Shown: positions 35,877-44,538 of the stretch, piece by piece
How positions within the stretch are numbered: the stretch's first letter is position 1
Layout: each line of letters begins with the position of its first letter
From: Mycobacteriales bacterium
GTDB lineage: Bacteria > Actinomycetota > Actinomycetes > Mycobacteriales > CADCTP01
Length of the DNA: 64,000 nucleotides
NCBI GenBank assembly: GCA_035995165.1
Contig: DASYKU010000096.1
Span: forward strand, 62,001-126,000
Direction of reading: 5' to 3'
The notes under the pieces: generated by a model
The model's input: only the letters and a program-made list of their open reading frames with translations
Databases searched by the model: none
Told to the model about the DNA's origin: nothing
Program-made: the position numbers and the translations under genes

Positions 35877-38846
35877 GTGGCTCGTTCGGAACCACCGCCG
35901 GTCCGGCTCGGTGTGCTCGGCCCGATCGAGCTGACCGCGCGGGGACGGGTGCTGCCGGTGGGCGGCCGGCTGGCCGAGGCGCTGCTCGCGCTGCTGGCCA
36001 CCGGGCCGCTGCCGGTGGACCGGCTGATCGCCGACCTCTGGCCCGGCGATCCCCCGGCCTCGGCCCGCACCCAGGTGCACGGGCTCGTGCACGGGATCCG
36101 GCGGGCGCTGGACGAGGCCGGCGGTCCCGGCCGGGAGGTGCTGGTGACCTCTCCGGCCGGGTACCGGCTCGAACTCCCGGACGGCGGCCTGGACGCGGAG
36201 CTGTTCCGCACCGGCGCCGCCCGCGGCCGGCAGGCGCTGCGCGACGGCGACGCCGTCAGGGCCGCGACCGAGCTGCGCGCGGCGCTGGACCGCTGGCGGG
36301 GCCCCGCCTTCGACGGCCTCGACCTGCCCCGGCTGCGGGCGCACGCCGCCGCGCTGGCCGAGCTGCGCGGCGGCGTCCTGCTGGACTGGGCCGACGCGGC
36401 GCTGCGGGCGGGCCGGCCCGAGGAGGTCGCGTACGAGCTGGGTCCGGTGCTGGCCGAGCAGCCGTACCTGGACGGGGTCCGGGAGCGGTTCATGCTGGCG
36501 CTGGCCCGGACGGGGCGGACCGCCGACGCGCTGGCGACGTACCGGGAGGGCTGGCGGCGGTCGGTCGACGAGCTCGGCGTCGAGCCCGCCGCCCGGCTGC
36601 GCGAGCTGCACGAGCGGCTGCTGGCCGGCGACGCCGGCGACATCCTCACGCCCGCGCGCGGCCGCGCGGCCGCCCCGCGCCAGCTCCCGGCCGCGCCGAA
36701 CGACTTCAGCGGCCGGGACACCGAGCGCGCCGCGCTGACGGCGGCGTTGACCGGAGCCGGGCCGGCCGTCGTCGTGGTCGGCGGGATGGGCGGGGTCGGC
36801 AAGACCGCGCTGGTGGCCGCCGTCGGCGCCGCGCTGCGCGACCGGTTCCCGGACGGGCAGCTGTTCGTCTCGCTGCGCGGGACGCTGGACCGGCCGGTGA
36901 GCCCGGCCGCCGCGGTCCGGCGCTGCCTGGAGTCGCTCGGCGTGCTGCCCGCCGCCGTACCGCCCGACCTGGACTCGCGGGCGGCCCGGCTGCGGGACCT
37001 GCTCGCCGACCGCCGGGTGCTGCTGGTCGCCGACGACGCCGCCGGCGAGGCGCAGCTGCGCCCGCTGCTGCCGACCGGCCCCGGTACGGCCCTGGTCGCG
37101 ACGAGCCGGCAGCAACTGGCGGGACTGCCGGCGACCGCCCGGATCGGCCTGGCCCCGTTCGACCCGGGCGAGGCGCTGGAGCTGCTGTCCGCGGTGGTCG
37201 GCCCGCAGCGGGTGGCGGCCGAGCGCGCGGCGGCCGAGCGGCTGGCCGGCTACTGCGACGGGTTGCCGCTGGCGGTGCGGATCGTGGCCGCCCGGCTGGC
37301 CCGTACGCCCGACGGCACGGTGGCCGAGCTCGCCGACCGGCTCGCCGTCGACGGGCAGCGGCTGGACTGGCTGCAGCTCGGCGACCTGGGCGTTCGGGCC
37401 AGCCTGTCGGCCGGGCTGGTCGCGCTGCCGGCCGAATGCCGGCTGCTGCTGTCCCGGCTGGCCGCGCTGCGCCCGCCCGAGGTCTCCGGCTGGGTCGCCG
37501 CCGCGCTGCTCGACGCCGACCCGGGCCGGGCCGAGCGGGCGCTGGAGGCGCTGCTGGACGCCCACCTGGTCACCCCGGCCGGCCGCGGCGTCACCGGCCC
37601 CCGGTACGTCCTGCACGACCTGATCCGCCTCGTGGTCCGGGACCCGGACGACGCCGGCAGCCCGGCCGCGCTGGGCCGGGCGCTGGCCGGCTGGAGCGCG
37701 CTGGCCGGCGTGGCCGCGACCGCCACCCACGGGTCGTCGGCCGCCCACCTCGACCCCGAGCCGGCGGACCCCTGGACCCCGCCCGAACCGGTCCGCGCGC
37801 TGGTCGCGGCCGCACCCCGCCGCTGGTTCGACGAGGAGACCCCGGCGCTGGTCGAAGTGGCCGGCCAGGCCGCCGACCTGGGGTCGGCCGCGGTCGCCTG
37901 GACGCTGGCCCAGCGGCTGACCGGGCACCTGCAGGTGCGCTGCCGGCTGGCGGAGTGGGAGAGCGTGCTCGCCGACGCGCGGCGAGCGGCCGAGGCGGCC
38001 GGCGACCGGGCCGGGCTGGCCTGCGTGCTCCGGTTCACCGCCGACGCCCGCTCGGTGCCCGGCGACTTCGACGGCGGCCTGGCGGCGGCCCTGCGCGCCC
38101 GCGAGCTGTACGCCGAGCTCGGCGACCACCGCGGCGGCGCGCTGTGCACCACCCGGGCCGGCTTCTGCCTGCGGATGACCGGCCGGACCGCCGAGGGCGC
38201 CGCGCTGATCGAGGACGCCCTGCAGCTGGCGGCGGTCGGCGGCACCCCCGACGCCGAGGGGTACGTGCTGCACGCGCTCTCGCTGCTGCAGCTCGACCGG
38301 GGCGACACGACCGCCGGCCGCCGGTCGCTGGAGCGGTCGGTCGAGCTGGCCGGCCGGCACGGCCGGGCCCACGACCGGTGCGACCGGCTCATCACGCTCG
38401 GCATCGTGCTGGTCCGCGGCGGCCTGCTCGACGATGCCGACCGGGTGCTGCGGGAGGCCGGGGCCGCGGGCGCCGGGCTGGAGGACGACTGCCTGGCCAG
38501 CCACGCCGAGCTCACCCGGGCCGAGGTGCTGCTGCGGCTGGGGCGGCCCGCCGAGGCCGAGCCGCTGGCCCGGCGGTCCGCGGAGACCGAGTCGCGGGTC
38601 CAGGACCTGCCCGTCGAGGCCGACGCCCGGCGGCTGCTCGGCGAGATCCTGCTCGACCTGGGCCGGCCGGCCGAGGCCGTACCGGAGCTGACCGCCTCGG
38701 CCGGTACGGCCGACCGGATCGGCCGGGCGCAGCAGGCCGGCCTGGCGCTGCGGCTGTTGCTCGACTGCGCCCTCGACCTGCGGGACGAGGCACTGGCGGC
38801 CGACTGCCGGCGCCGCCTGGAGACGGCCGCGGTCGCGGCGACCTAG
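35877..38846 (+). CDS. AfsR/SARP family transcriptional regulator (HTH-BTAD-NB-ARC-TPR)
   Basis: 989-residue regulator. Order: OmpR-like winged helix (about 8-95), bacterial transcriptional activation domain BTAD (about 100-245, with YREGWRRSVDELGVEPAARL), NB-ARC ATPase (about 285-560: Walker A VGGMGGVGKTAL, Walker B VLLVADDA, GLPLAV motif) and TPR-like helical repeats to the end. Such SARPs activate secondary-metabolite or nutrient-response genes after nucleotide-dependent assembly. No biosynthetic cluster is adjacent, so the target is unknown. The GTG start lies 6 nt after the DUF6104 stop; it may share the kgd transcript. Confidence 0.92.
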   Translation: MARSEPPPVRLGVLGPIELTARGRVLPVGGRLAEALLALLATGPLPVDRLIADLWPGDPPASARTQVHGLVHGIRRALDEAGGPGREVLVTSPAGYRLELPDGGLDAELFRTGAARGRQALRDGDAVRAATELRAALDRWRGPAFDGLDLPRLRAHAAALAELRGGVLLDWADAALRAGRPEEVAYELGPVLAEQPYLDGVRERFMLALARTGRTADALATYREGWRRSVDELGVEPAARLRELHERLLAGDAGDILTPARGRAAAPRQLPAAPNDFSGRDTERAALTAALTGAGPAVVVVGGMGGVGKTALVAAVGAALRDRFPDGQLFVSLRGTLDRPVSPAAAVRRCLESLGVLPAAVPPDLDSRAARLRDLLADRRVLLVADDAAGEAQLRPLLPTGPGTALVATSRQQLAGLPATARIGLAPFDPGEALELLSAVVGPQRVAAERAAAERLAGYCDGLPLAVRIVAARLARTPDGTVAELADRLAVDGQRLDWLQLGDLGVRASLSAGLVALPAECRLLLSRLAALRPPEVSGWVAAALLDADPGRAERALEALLDAHLVTPAGRGVTGPRYVLHDLIRLVVRDPDDAGSPAALGRALAGWSALAGVAATATHGSSAAHLDPEPADPWTPPEPVRALVAAAPRRWFDEETPALVEVAGQAADLGSAAVAWTLAQRLTGHLQVRCRLAEWESVLADARRAAEAAGDRAGLACVLRFTADARSVPGDFDGGLAAALRARELYAELGDHRGGALCTTRAGFCLRMTGRTAEGAALIEDALQLAAVGGTPDAEGYVLHALSLLQLDRGDTTAGRRSLERSVELAGRHGRAHDRCDRLITLGIVLVRGGLLDDADRVLREAGAAGAGLEDDCLASHAELTRAEVLLRLGRPAEAEPLARRSAETESRVQDLPVEADARRLLGEILLDLGRPAEAVPELTASAGTADRIGRAQQAGLALRLLLDCALDLRDEALAADCRRRLETAAVAAT

Positions 38847-38876
38847 CCGCGACCAGGCCCGCGCCCGCCGCACCGG

Positions 38877-38882
38877 TACGGT
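38877..38882 (+). promoter_or_regulatory. -10 hexamer of a leaderless AAA ATPase transcript
   Basis: TACGGT ends 6 nt before the ATG of the AAA ATPase gene, in the short gap after the SARP gene. Confidence 0.55.
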
Positions 38883-38888
38883 GGCCGG

Positions 38889-39632
38889 ATGCTGCCGCTG
38901 ACCCGGGTGGCGGTCCAGCCGGGCCACGAGTACGACCCGGCCGCCTGGTACTGGTCGATCCCGGCCGTCGCCCAGCTCCGCGCCGAGGGTCTCGACCTCG
39001 ACTCGGGCGTCACGGTGCTCGTGGGCGAGAACGGGTCCGGGAAGTCGACGCTGGTCGAGGCGCTGGCGGCCGCCTGGCGCCGGCGGCTGACCCGGGCCGA
39101 GGTGAAGCACTGGGGTCCGGTCTGGACGCCGGAGGACGCCGGCCGCCCCGGCTACACCGACCTGTTCCGGCACCTCGCGCTGGACACCGAGCGGCCGCCG
39201 CCGCAGGGCGGCTGCTTCCTGCGGGCGGAGGCGATGCACGCGGTCTTCGACACCCTCGACACCGACGCGTTCGAGCTGCGCGCGTTCGACGGCGCCGGCC
39301 TGCACTCCCGCTCGCACGGTGAGGGGTTCCTGGCCTTCCTGGAGTCGCGGCGGACCGAGCGCGGGCTCTACCTGCTGGACGAGCCGGAGGCGGCGCTGTC
39401 GTTCCGGTCCTGCCTGGCCCTGCTCGTCCTGCTGGCCGACGCGGTCGCGGCCGGCTCCCAGGTGATCATGGCGACACATTCCCCGCTGCTGGCCGCCGCC
39501 CCCGGGGCGAGCGTGCTGGAGCTGACCGAGGACGGACTCACCCGCCGGGACTGGGCCGAGCTGGACCTGGTCCGGGACTGGCGCGAGTTCCTCGACGCGC
39601 CCGAACGCTGGCTGCGCCACCTGACGAGCTGA
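38889..39632 (+). CDS. AAA/SMC-like ATPase
   Basis: 247-residue ABC-type (AAA_21-like) ATPase without membrane domain. Walker A VGENGSGKSTL, a short helical insert, the signature SHGEGFLAF, Walker B GLYLLDEPEAALS and H-loop MATHSP are all present. These single-domain ATPases resemble the ATPase part of OLD/RecF-like or transport-related proteins; no nuclease or toxin domain is attached and no partner is obvious, so function is open. ATG start directly after a TACGGT hexamer. Confidence 0.87.
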   Translation: MLPLTRVAVQPGHEYDPAAWYWSIPAVAQLRAEGLDLDSGVTVLVGENGSGKSTLVEALAAAWRRRLTRAEVKHWGPVWTPEDAGRPGYTDLFRHLALDTERPPPQGGCFLRAEAMHAVFDTLDTDAFELRAFDGAGLHSRSHGEGFLAFLESRRTERGLYLLDEPEAALSFRSCLALLVLLADAVAAGSQVIMATHSPLLAAAPGASVLELTEDGLTRRDWAELDLVRDWREFLDAPERWLRHLTS

Positions 39633-39649
39633 CGGGGCACGATGCGCTC

Positions 39650-40747
39650 GTGGAGATCGTGCTGAGAGACGGCTGGCGGCGGCTGCGCCGCCTGGGCCTG
39701 CGGCGGTGGCTGGTGCTGGAGCAGGACACGCTGCGGCAGATCGCCAAGACCGCGCTGGCGGCGACGGTGTCCTGGGAGCTCGCGGTCCGGGTGCTGCACA
39801 GCCCGCTGCCGGCGCTGGCCGCGCTCGGCGCGATCCTGACCGTGCAGGTCACGGTCAAGCAGACGGTCACCTTCGGCATCCAGCAGGTGGTCGGCGTGAC
39901 CGTCGGCGTCGGCGGCGCGTTCCTGCTGGTCGGCGCGCTGGGCGTGCACCTGTGGACGGTCGCCCTGTTGATCCTGCTCGCGCTCGTCGTCGGCAACCTG
40001 CTGCGGCTGGGCCGGCAGGTCAACCAGGTCGCGATGTCCGCGGTGCTGGTGCTCGCCCTCGGCGCCGGCTACGGCAGCGTCCGGATCGTCGACACCCTGC
40101 TCGGCGCGGTCGTCGGCGTGCTGGTGAACATGCTCGTCGTCCCGCCGACGCACGTGCAGGCCGCGGCCGGTGCGATCACCCGGGCCGCGGAGGACCTCGG
40201 CCTGCTGCTCACGGACATCGGCACGGGCCTGCGTACGGGCTGGGACCACCGGACCGCGCAGGACTGGCTGCGCCGGGCCCGCGAGCTGGACGCAGCCCGG
40301 GCCCGGGCCGGCGAGGCGGTCCGGCGCGGCGACGAGAGCCTGCGCTACAACCCGCTGGCCCGCGACGAGGCCGAGTCGGTGGCCCGGCTGACCGAGGCGC
40401 ACACCGCGCTGGAGCACGTGGCCACCCAGATCCGTGGCACCGCCCGGGCGCTGGCCGACCTGCGCGACGACCCCGAGGTCGCGCCGGTGGTGGCCGCGCT
40501 GGCCGACCCGCTGGAGCAGGCCGGGGCGGCGGTGGGCGCGTTCGGCCGGCTGCAGGTCGGCGGCGACCGGACGGAGCTGCAGCGGGCCCACGCCGCCGCC
40601 CAGGCCGGCCTGCGCGCGGTCTCGGACGCGCTGGAGACGATGCCGTCCGAGCAGGACCCGCGCACGCTGGTCTCGCTCTACGTCGACGCCGGCCGGCTCC
40701 TGCACGAGATCGACCCGGTCGCCGGCGCCCACACGGGCGCGGTCTAG
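39650..40747 (+). CDS. FUSC/ArAE-type membrane protein
   Basis: 365-residue membrane protein of the FUSC (fusaric acid resistance)/aromatic acid exporter type. The first ~165 residues contain about five hydrophobic helices (VTVGVGGAFLLVGALGVHLW and others) ending in GAVVGVLVNMLVVPPTH; the remaining ~200 residues are a soluble helical domain. Relatives export aromatic acids or cell-wall related compounds. GTG start; it begins 17 nt after the ATPase gene. Its TAG stop shares CTAG (40744-40747) with the stop of the convergent rhomboid gene. Confidence 0.85.
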   Translation: MEIVLRDGWRRLRRLGLRRWLVLEQDTLRQIAKTALAATVSWELAVRVLHSPLPALAALGAILTVQVTVKQTVTFGIQQVVGVTVGVGGAFLLVGALGVHLWTVALLILLALVVGNLLRLGRQVNQVAMSAVLVLALGAGYGSVRIVDTLLGAVVGVLVNMLVVPPTHVQAAAGAITRAAEDLGLLLTDIGTGLRTGWDHRTAQDWLRRARELDAARARAGEAVRRGDESLRYNPLARDEAESVARLTEAHTALEHVATQIRGTARALADLRDDPEVAPVVAALADPLEQAGAAVGAFGRLQVGGDRTELQRAHAAAQAGLRAVSDALETMPSEQDPRTLVSLYVDAGRLLHEIDPVAGAHTGAV

Positions 40748-41532
40748 TACGCCCAGTTCGCCTGTGGTGGGGGCGGCGGCGGTCGCAGCCGCTTCCCGAG
40801 CGCGAGCACCACGCCGACCCCGAGCGCGAACCCGACCACGTGCACCAGGTACGCCACCGCTCCCCCGCCGCCCACGCCGACCCCGTACGCGTAGACAGCC
40901 TGCAGGACGAAGTAGAAGCCGAGCACGACCCAGGCCGGCAGTCGCAGCGGGAAGAAGAACAGGAAGCTGACCAGCGAGAGCACCTTGGCCCGCGGGAACA
41001 GCAGCAGGTACGCGCCGAGCACCCCGGAGATCGCGCCGGACGCGCCGACCAGCGGCTCGGTCGCGTCCGGTCGGGTGAACGCGTACGCATAGGTCGAGAG
41101 GATGCCGACGGCCAGGTAGAACAGCAGGAACCGCAGCCGCCCGAACCGGTCCTCGACGTTGTTGCCGAAGACCCAGAGGAACAGCATGTTGCCGAGCAGG
41201 TGTCCCCAGCCGCCGTGCACGAAGATCGCGGTGATCGAGGACAGCCAGGGCCGCTTGTCGTAGCTCGGCGTCTCCTGGAAGCACTGCCCGGCCCCGGCCG
41301 CCTGCCCGTACGTGTAGCCCAGCGGCCGGTTGTGGGTCAGCTCGACCGGCACCGCGCCCCACTCCAGGAAGTACGCCTGCTGCCGGCACAGCTGCGCCGT
41401 CGACGCCTGCCCGAAGATCGGGCCGCGCACCACCGGCGACAACAGGAACGCGAGCACGGTCACCGCGATCAGGGCCCAGGTGACGTACGGACGCCGCCGG
41501 GTGGGGTTCGAGTCATAGACCGGGATGACCAC
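40744..41532 (-). CDS. Rhomboid family intramembrane serine protease
   Basis: 262-residue intramembrane protease. One N-terminal membrane helix is followed by a ~70-residue loop with two Cys, then the rhomboid core: HGGWGHLLGNMLFLWVFG (His and Asn of the core), GASGAISG with the catalytic Ser, and YLVHVVGFALG with the catalytic His. The C-terminus is Pro-rich. Substrates unknown. The GTG start is preceded 6 nt upstream by TAGTCT, which lies at the very edge of a 168-bp palindromic element. Confidence 0.92.
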   Translation of the reverse strand: MVIPVYDSNPTRRRPYVTWALIAVTVLAFLLSPVVRGPIFGQASTAQLCRQQAYFLEWGAVPVELTHNRPLGYTYGQAAGAGQCFQETPSYDKRPWLSSITAIFVHGGWGHLLGNMLFLWVFGNNVEDRFGRLRFLLFYLAVGILSTYAYAFTRPDATEPLVGASGAISGVLGAYLLLFPRAKVLSLVSFLFFFPLRLPAWVVLGFYFVLQAVYAYGVGVGGGGAVAYLVHVVGFALGVGVVLALGKRLRPPPPPPQANWAY

Positions 41533-41538
41533 CCGGAC

Positions 41539-41544
41539 AGACTA
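41539..41544 (-). promoter_or_regulatory. -10 hexamer of the rhomboid gene at the palindrome edge
   Basis: TAGTCT on the minus strand ends 6 nt before the rhomboid GTG; its first three bases belong to the CTAG that borders the palindrome (41542-41545). Confidence 0.5.
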
Positions 41545-41709
41545 GGGCGCGGCTCATGACCGGCGGTGGATGCGGACGGCGGTCAGGCGGCGTCCGGCAA
41601 GGCGGCGGAGTCGGCCGATACCGGGGTTGTATCGGTCGGCTTCTCCGACGCGGCCGGTCGTCGTCTGACCGCCGTCCGCGCCGCCAGTCGGTCATGAGCC
41701 GCGCCCTAG
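41542..41709. repeat. 168-bp palindromic element flanked by CTAG (MITE-like)
   Basis: An almost complete palindrome centred at 41625/41626. Outer arms of 21 nt are perfect (41542-41562 with 41689-41709, CTAGGGCGCGGCTCATGACC...). A second perfect 14-nt pair is 41573-41586 with 41665-41678, the stretch between is partly paired, and the centre is a small hairpin CCGATAC (41615-41621) / GTATCGG (41629-41635). CTAG at each end could be a 4-bp target duplication around 17-nt terminal inverted repeats. No ORF inside. It also supplies the stop codon of the upstream gene (41708-41706). Confidence 0.75.
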
Positions 41710-42281
41710 GAGAGGGTGGTGATCCCGTCCTCCGGCTCGAGCCGGACGCGCCGGATCTGCATGGCCACCCGGATCCGGTCGACCTCGTCGTCGTCGAGGT
41801 GGCGGACCAGGTCCCGCAGCGTCACCGGGTCGGACATGGCCCGGGTGACCTCGCCCGGGGTGTCGAACGCCATCTCGTACGCGCTCTGCACCAGGAGCCG
41901 CTGGTCGGGCGGCCAGGCCCTGGACTCGTCCAGCAGCGTCTTCCAGTCGATCACCCGGTTCGGGAAGTCGACGAACGGCGCCGTCCGGTCCCGTACGGAC
42001 GGGGCGCCGAGCAGGACGACCGCCACCGCCCAGGGCCGGTCCCGCCAGAGCCAGGACGGCAGCTCCTCCCAGGACCGGGCCCGGCGCTCGCGGCCCTCGG
42101 CGGACCGGTCGTGCGCGCTCCCGGTCACCGGCACGGCGCGGGCCGCGACCCGGCGGTCGGCGTGCATCCGGGCCCGGTGCTTCCCGGCCCGCATCACGCC
42201 GTACCAGAGCGCGACCATCAGCGCGCCGTACAGCGCCCCGGCCCCGACGACCGTGCAGATCGTGCGCAGCACTCCGAGCAC
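41706..42281 (-). CDS. Hypothetical membrane-anchored protein
   Basis: 191-residue protein of unknown family. One N-terminal hydrophobic helix (about 3-30) is followed by a basic, soluble part with DRPWAVAVVLLGAP, an FVDFPNRVIDWKTLLDESRAW stretch near the middle and a C-terminal acidic helix VRHLDDDEVDRIRVAMQ. No enzymatic motif is recognised. Start taken as the GTG at 42281. The stop codon lies inside the terminal arm of the palindromic element, so the C-terminus may have been set by that element's insertion. Confidence 0.65.
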   Translation of the reverse strand: MLGVLRTICTVVGAGALYGALMVALWYGVMRAGKHRARMHADRRVAARAVPVTGSAHDRSAEGRERRARSWEELPSWLWRDRPWAVAVVLLGAPSVRDRTAPFVDFPNRVIDWKTLLDESRAWPPDQRLLVQSAYEMAFDTPGEVTRAMSDPVTLRDLVRHLDDDEVDRIRVAMQIRRVRLEPEDGITTLS

Positions 42282-42360
42282 GTGGCGCCTCCCCGTTCGG
42301 CGGCACTCAGGCGCACGGGAACACGGGCACCGAACGCCGCCACCATCACTGTACGTTCAT

Positions 42361-42383
42361 CGTTCGCAACGAGACAGCGAACG
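42361..42383. promoter_or_regulatory. Inverted repeat upstream of the membrane-anchored protein
   Basis: CGTTCGC (42361-42367) and GCGAACG (42377-42383) form a perfect 7-bp inverted repeat with a 9-nt spacer, in the 235-bp gap between malic enzyme and the minus-strand hypothetical gene. The gap is visibly more AT-rich than its surroundings, so it probably holds the promoter. No known operator consensus fits. Confidence 0.35.
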
Positions 42384-42516
42384 GTTCAGTTACGGGGCGG
42401 CCCAGACTGGCCCGAACGGCTCAACACAGGTGGCCCGGTCGGTCCCCGGCCAGCGGTACCGATCGGGCCCTCGCGGGCGGAAACGGCCCAGGTCACCTGC
42501 CGCGGGGACGCGCGGC

Positions 42517-43701
42517 TCAGACCTGCGCGACGCCGTCCTGACGGGCGGCGGCGGCGACGGCGGCCGCCACAGCGGGCGCGACCCTCCGGTCGAACGGGCC
42601 GGGCACGATCAGGTCCGGCCGGAGCTCGTCCGCGACCACGGCCGCGAGCGCCTCGGCGGCGGCCAGCTTCATCGCCTCGGTGATCTCCGTCGCCCGGGCG
42701 TCGAAGGCTCCGGCGAACACACCCGGGAAGGCCAGCACGTTGTTGATCTGGTTCGGGAAGTCGCTGCGGCCGGTGGCGACCACGGCCGCGTACTTGGCCG
42801 CGATCTCGGGGTGGATCTCCGGGTCCGGGTTGGCCAGCGCGAACACGATCGAGCCCGGCGCCATCGAGGCCACCGCCTCCTCCGGGACGGTTCCGCCGGA
42901 CAGCCCGAGGAAGACGTCCGCCCCGACCAGCGCCTCCACCAGCGAGCCGGTGTGGCCGGCCCGGTCGGTGATCTCCGCCAGCGCGGCCTTGACCGGGGTC
43001 AGGTCGGTCCGCCCGGCGTGCACGATGCCGCGGGAGTCCGCCACCGCGATGTCCCCGATCCCGGCGGCGAGCAGGATCTTGGTGCAGGCGACCCCGGCCG
43101 CCCCGGCGCCCGAGACGACCACCCGCAGCTGGCCGAGCTCGCGCCCGGTCAGCCGGGCCGCGTTGCGCAGCGCCGCCAGCACCACGATCGCGGTGCCGTG
43201 CTGGTCGTCGTGGAAGACCGGGATGTCCAGCCGCTCCCGCAGCCGGTCCTCGATCTCGAAGCAGCGCGGCGCGCTGATGTCCTCCAGGTTGATCCCGCCG
43301 AAGGACGGCGCCAGCCGGGCCACCGTGTCGACGATCTCGTCGACGTCGGTGGTGTCCAGCGCGATCGGCACCGCGTCCAGCCCGCCGAACTCCTTGAACA
43401 GGCAGACCTTGCCCTCCATCACCGGCAGCGAGGCCCTGGGGCCGATGTCGCCCAGCCCCAGCACCGCGGTGCCGTCGGTGACGACCGCCACCAGCCGGCT
43501 GGTCCAGGTGAAGCGGGCGGCCAGCGCCGGCTCCTGCGCGATCGCCATGCAGACCCGGGCCACCCCGGGCGTGTACGCCAGCGACAGGTCGGCGGTGTCG
43601 CGCAACGGCGCCCGGCTGCGCACCGCCAGCTTCCCGCCCTCGTGCAGCGCGAAGACCGGATCGGAGAAAGGGTCCTCGGCAGAGGACACGGCGTCGCTCA
43701 C
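42517..43701 (-). CDS. NAD(P)-dependent malic enzyme
   Basis: 394-residue malic enzyme that oxidatively decarboxylates malate to pyruvate. Visible: [11 protein letters not shown] (catalytic Tyr region), [31 protein letters not shown] (catalytic Lys), the metal site [11 protein letters not shown], and the Rossmann motif [12 protein letters not shown]. Length fits the small prokaryotic form without the phosphotransacetylase-like extension. Cofactor preference cannot be read with certainty. GTG start; a more internal ATG is unlikely because the conserved N-terminus would be lost. Confidence 0.94.
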   Translation of the reverse strand: MSDAVSSAEDPFSDPVFALHEGGKLAVRSRAPLRDTADLSLAYTPGVARVCMAIAQEPALAARFTWTSRLVAVVTDGTAVLGLGDIGPRASLPVMEGKVCLFKEFGGLDAVPIALDTTDVDEIVDTVARLAPSFGGINLEDISAPRCFEIEDRLRERLDIPVFHDDQHGTAIVVLAALRNAARLTGRELGQLRVVVSGAGAAGVACTKILLAAGIGDIAVADSRGIVHAGRTDLTPVKAALAEITDRAGHTGSLVEALVGADVFLGLSGGTVPEEAVASMAPGSIVFALANPDPEIHPEIAAKYAAVVATGRSDFPNQINNVLAFPGVFAGAFDARATEITEAMKLAAAEALAAVVADELRPDLIVPGPFDRRVAPAVAAAVAAAARQDGVAQV

Positions 43702-43809
43702 GGCTCGTCCAATCGTGGAGTTCGGAGAGGTACGCGCCGGGGATCACCCGAAGCTCGACGTACGAGGAAGGTGCTCGAAGTGTCGCATGGACCGGTTTGG
43801 CACCGCTGT

Positions 43810-43815
43810 TAGGTT
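43810..43815 (+). promoter_or_regulatory. -10 hexamer of a leaderless epimerase transcript
   Basis: TAGGTT ends 6 nt before the GTG of the RmlC-like gene; no ribosome site lies between. Confidence 0.55.
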
Positions 43816-43821
43816 GCCCAC

Positions 43822-44424
43822 GTGAAGGTGCGCGAACTGAGCATCCCGGACGCCTACGAGATCAGCACGGACGTCTTCCCGGACGAGCGCGGGCTGTTCG
43901 TCAACCCGTTCCGCGGGGACGTGCTCGCCGACGCGATCGGCCACCCGGTGCAGGTCGTGCAGACCAACCACAGCGCCTCGAAGCGGGGCGTCGTGCGCGG
44001 TGTGCACTTCTCGCTGCTGCCCCCCGGCCAGGCCAAGTACGTCTACGTGCCGCGCGGCGCCGCGCTCGACATCGTGATCGACATCCGGATCGGCTCACCG
44101 ACGTACGGGCAGCATGACGTGGTCCGGCTCGACGACCGCGACTTCCGCGCGATCTACCTCTCCGAGGGGCTCGGGCACTGCGCGGTCGCGCTCGAGGACG
44201 ACACGGTGCTGTCCTATCTCTGCTCCACCGGCTACGACCCCGGCCGGGAGAAGGGCATCAGCCCGGTCGACCCGGCCCTGGCGCTGCCGATCCCGGACGA
44301 CCTGGAGGTGCTGCTCTCGGCCAAGGACACCGCGGCCCCGACGCTGGCCGAGGCCGCGGACCAGGGCCTGCTGCCGACGTACGACGAGTGCCGCGCGTTC
44401 TACGCCTCCCTCCGGCAGGTCTGA
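43822..44424 (+). CDS. dTDP-4-dehydrorhamnose 3,5-epimerase family protein
   Basis: 200-residue cupin epimerase of the RmlC type, which epimerises C3 and C5 of dTDP-4-keto-6-deoxyglucose. Conserved points: [19 protein letters not shown] with catalytic His62, [26 protein letters not shown] and [15 protein letters not shown] with the usual Tyr and Glu. No other rml/deoxysugar gene is near, so it could act in wall rhamnose or in an antibiotic sugar. GTG start directly after a leaderless-type hexamer. The last codons are part of a 16-bp tandem repeat that continues into the gap. Confidence 0.88.
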   Translation: MKVRELSIPDAYEISTDVFPDERGLFVNPFRGDVLADAIGHPVQVVQTNHSASKRGVVRGVHFSLLPPGQAKYVYVPRGAALDIVIDIRIGSPTYGQHDVVRLDDRDFRAIYLSEGLGHCAVALEDDTVLSYLCSTGYDPGREKGISPVDPALALPIPDDLEVLLSAKDTAAPTLAEAADQGLLPTYDECRAFYASLRQV

Positions 44425-44470
44425 ACTCCGGCCGGTCCGAACTCCGGCCGGTCCGAACTCCGCCAGGTCC
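44407..44470 (+). repeat. 16-bp tandem repeat across the 3' end of the epimerase gene
   Basis: Unit GAACTCCGGCCGGTCC occurs at 44423-44438 and 44439-44454 exactly, at 44455-44470 with two changes, and at 44407-44422 in a more degenerate form inside the last codons of the epimerase gene. Confidence 0.8.
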
Positions 44471-44480
44471 GAAAGAACCC

Positions 44481-44517
44481 CTTCACATCCGTCTCTGACC
44501 GTGGTCAGATGTGAAAG
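44481..44517. promoter_or_regulatory. Nested inverted repeats, likely operator of the ArsR-type regulator
   Basis: CTTCACATC (44481-44489) is mirrored by GATGTGAAAG (44508-44517), and TCTGAC/GTCAGA repeats nest inside (about 44494-44509). The element sits 22 nt before the repressor start and ahead of its AGGAGG ribosome site; ArsR-type repressors usually bind such a site and autoregulate. Confidence 0.5.
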
Positions 44518-44538
44518 GACTCTTTCAGGAGGTGGCTC

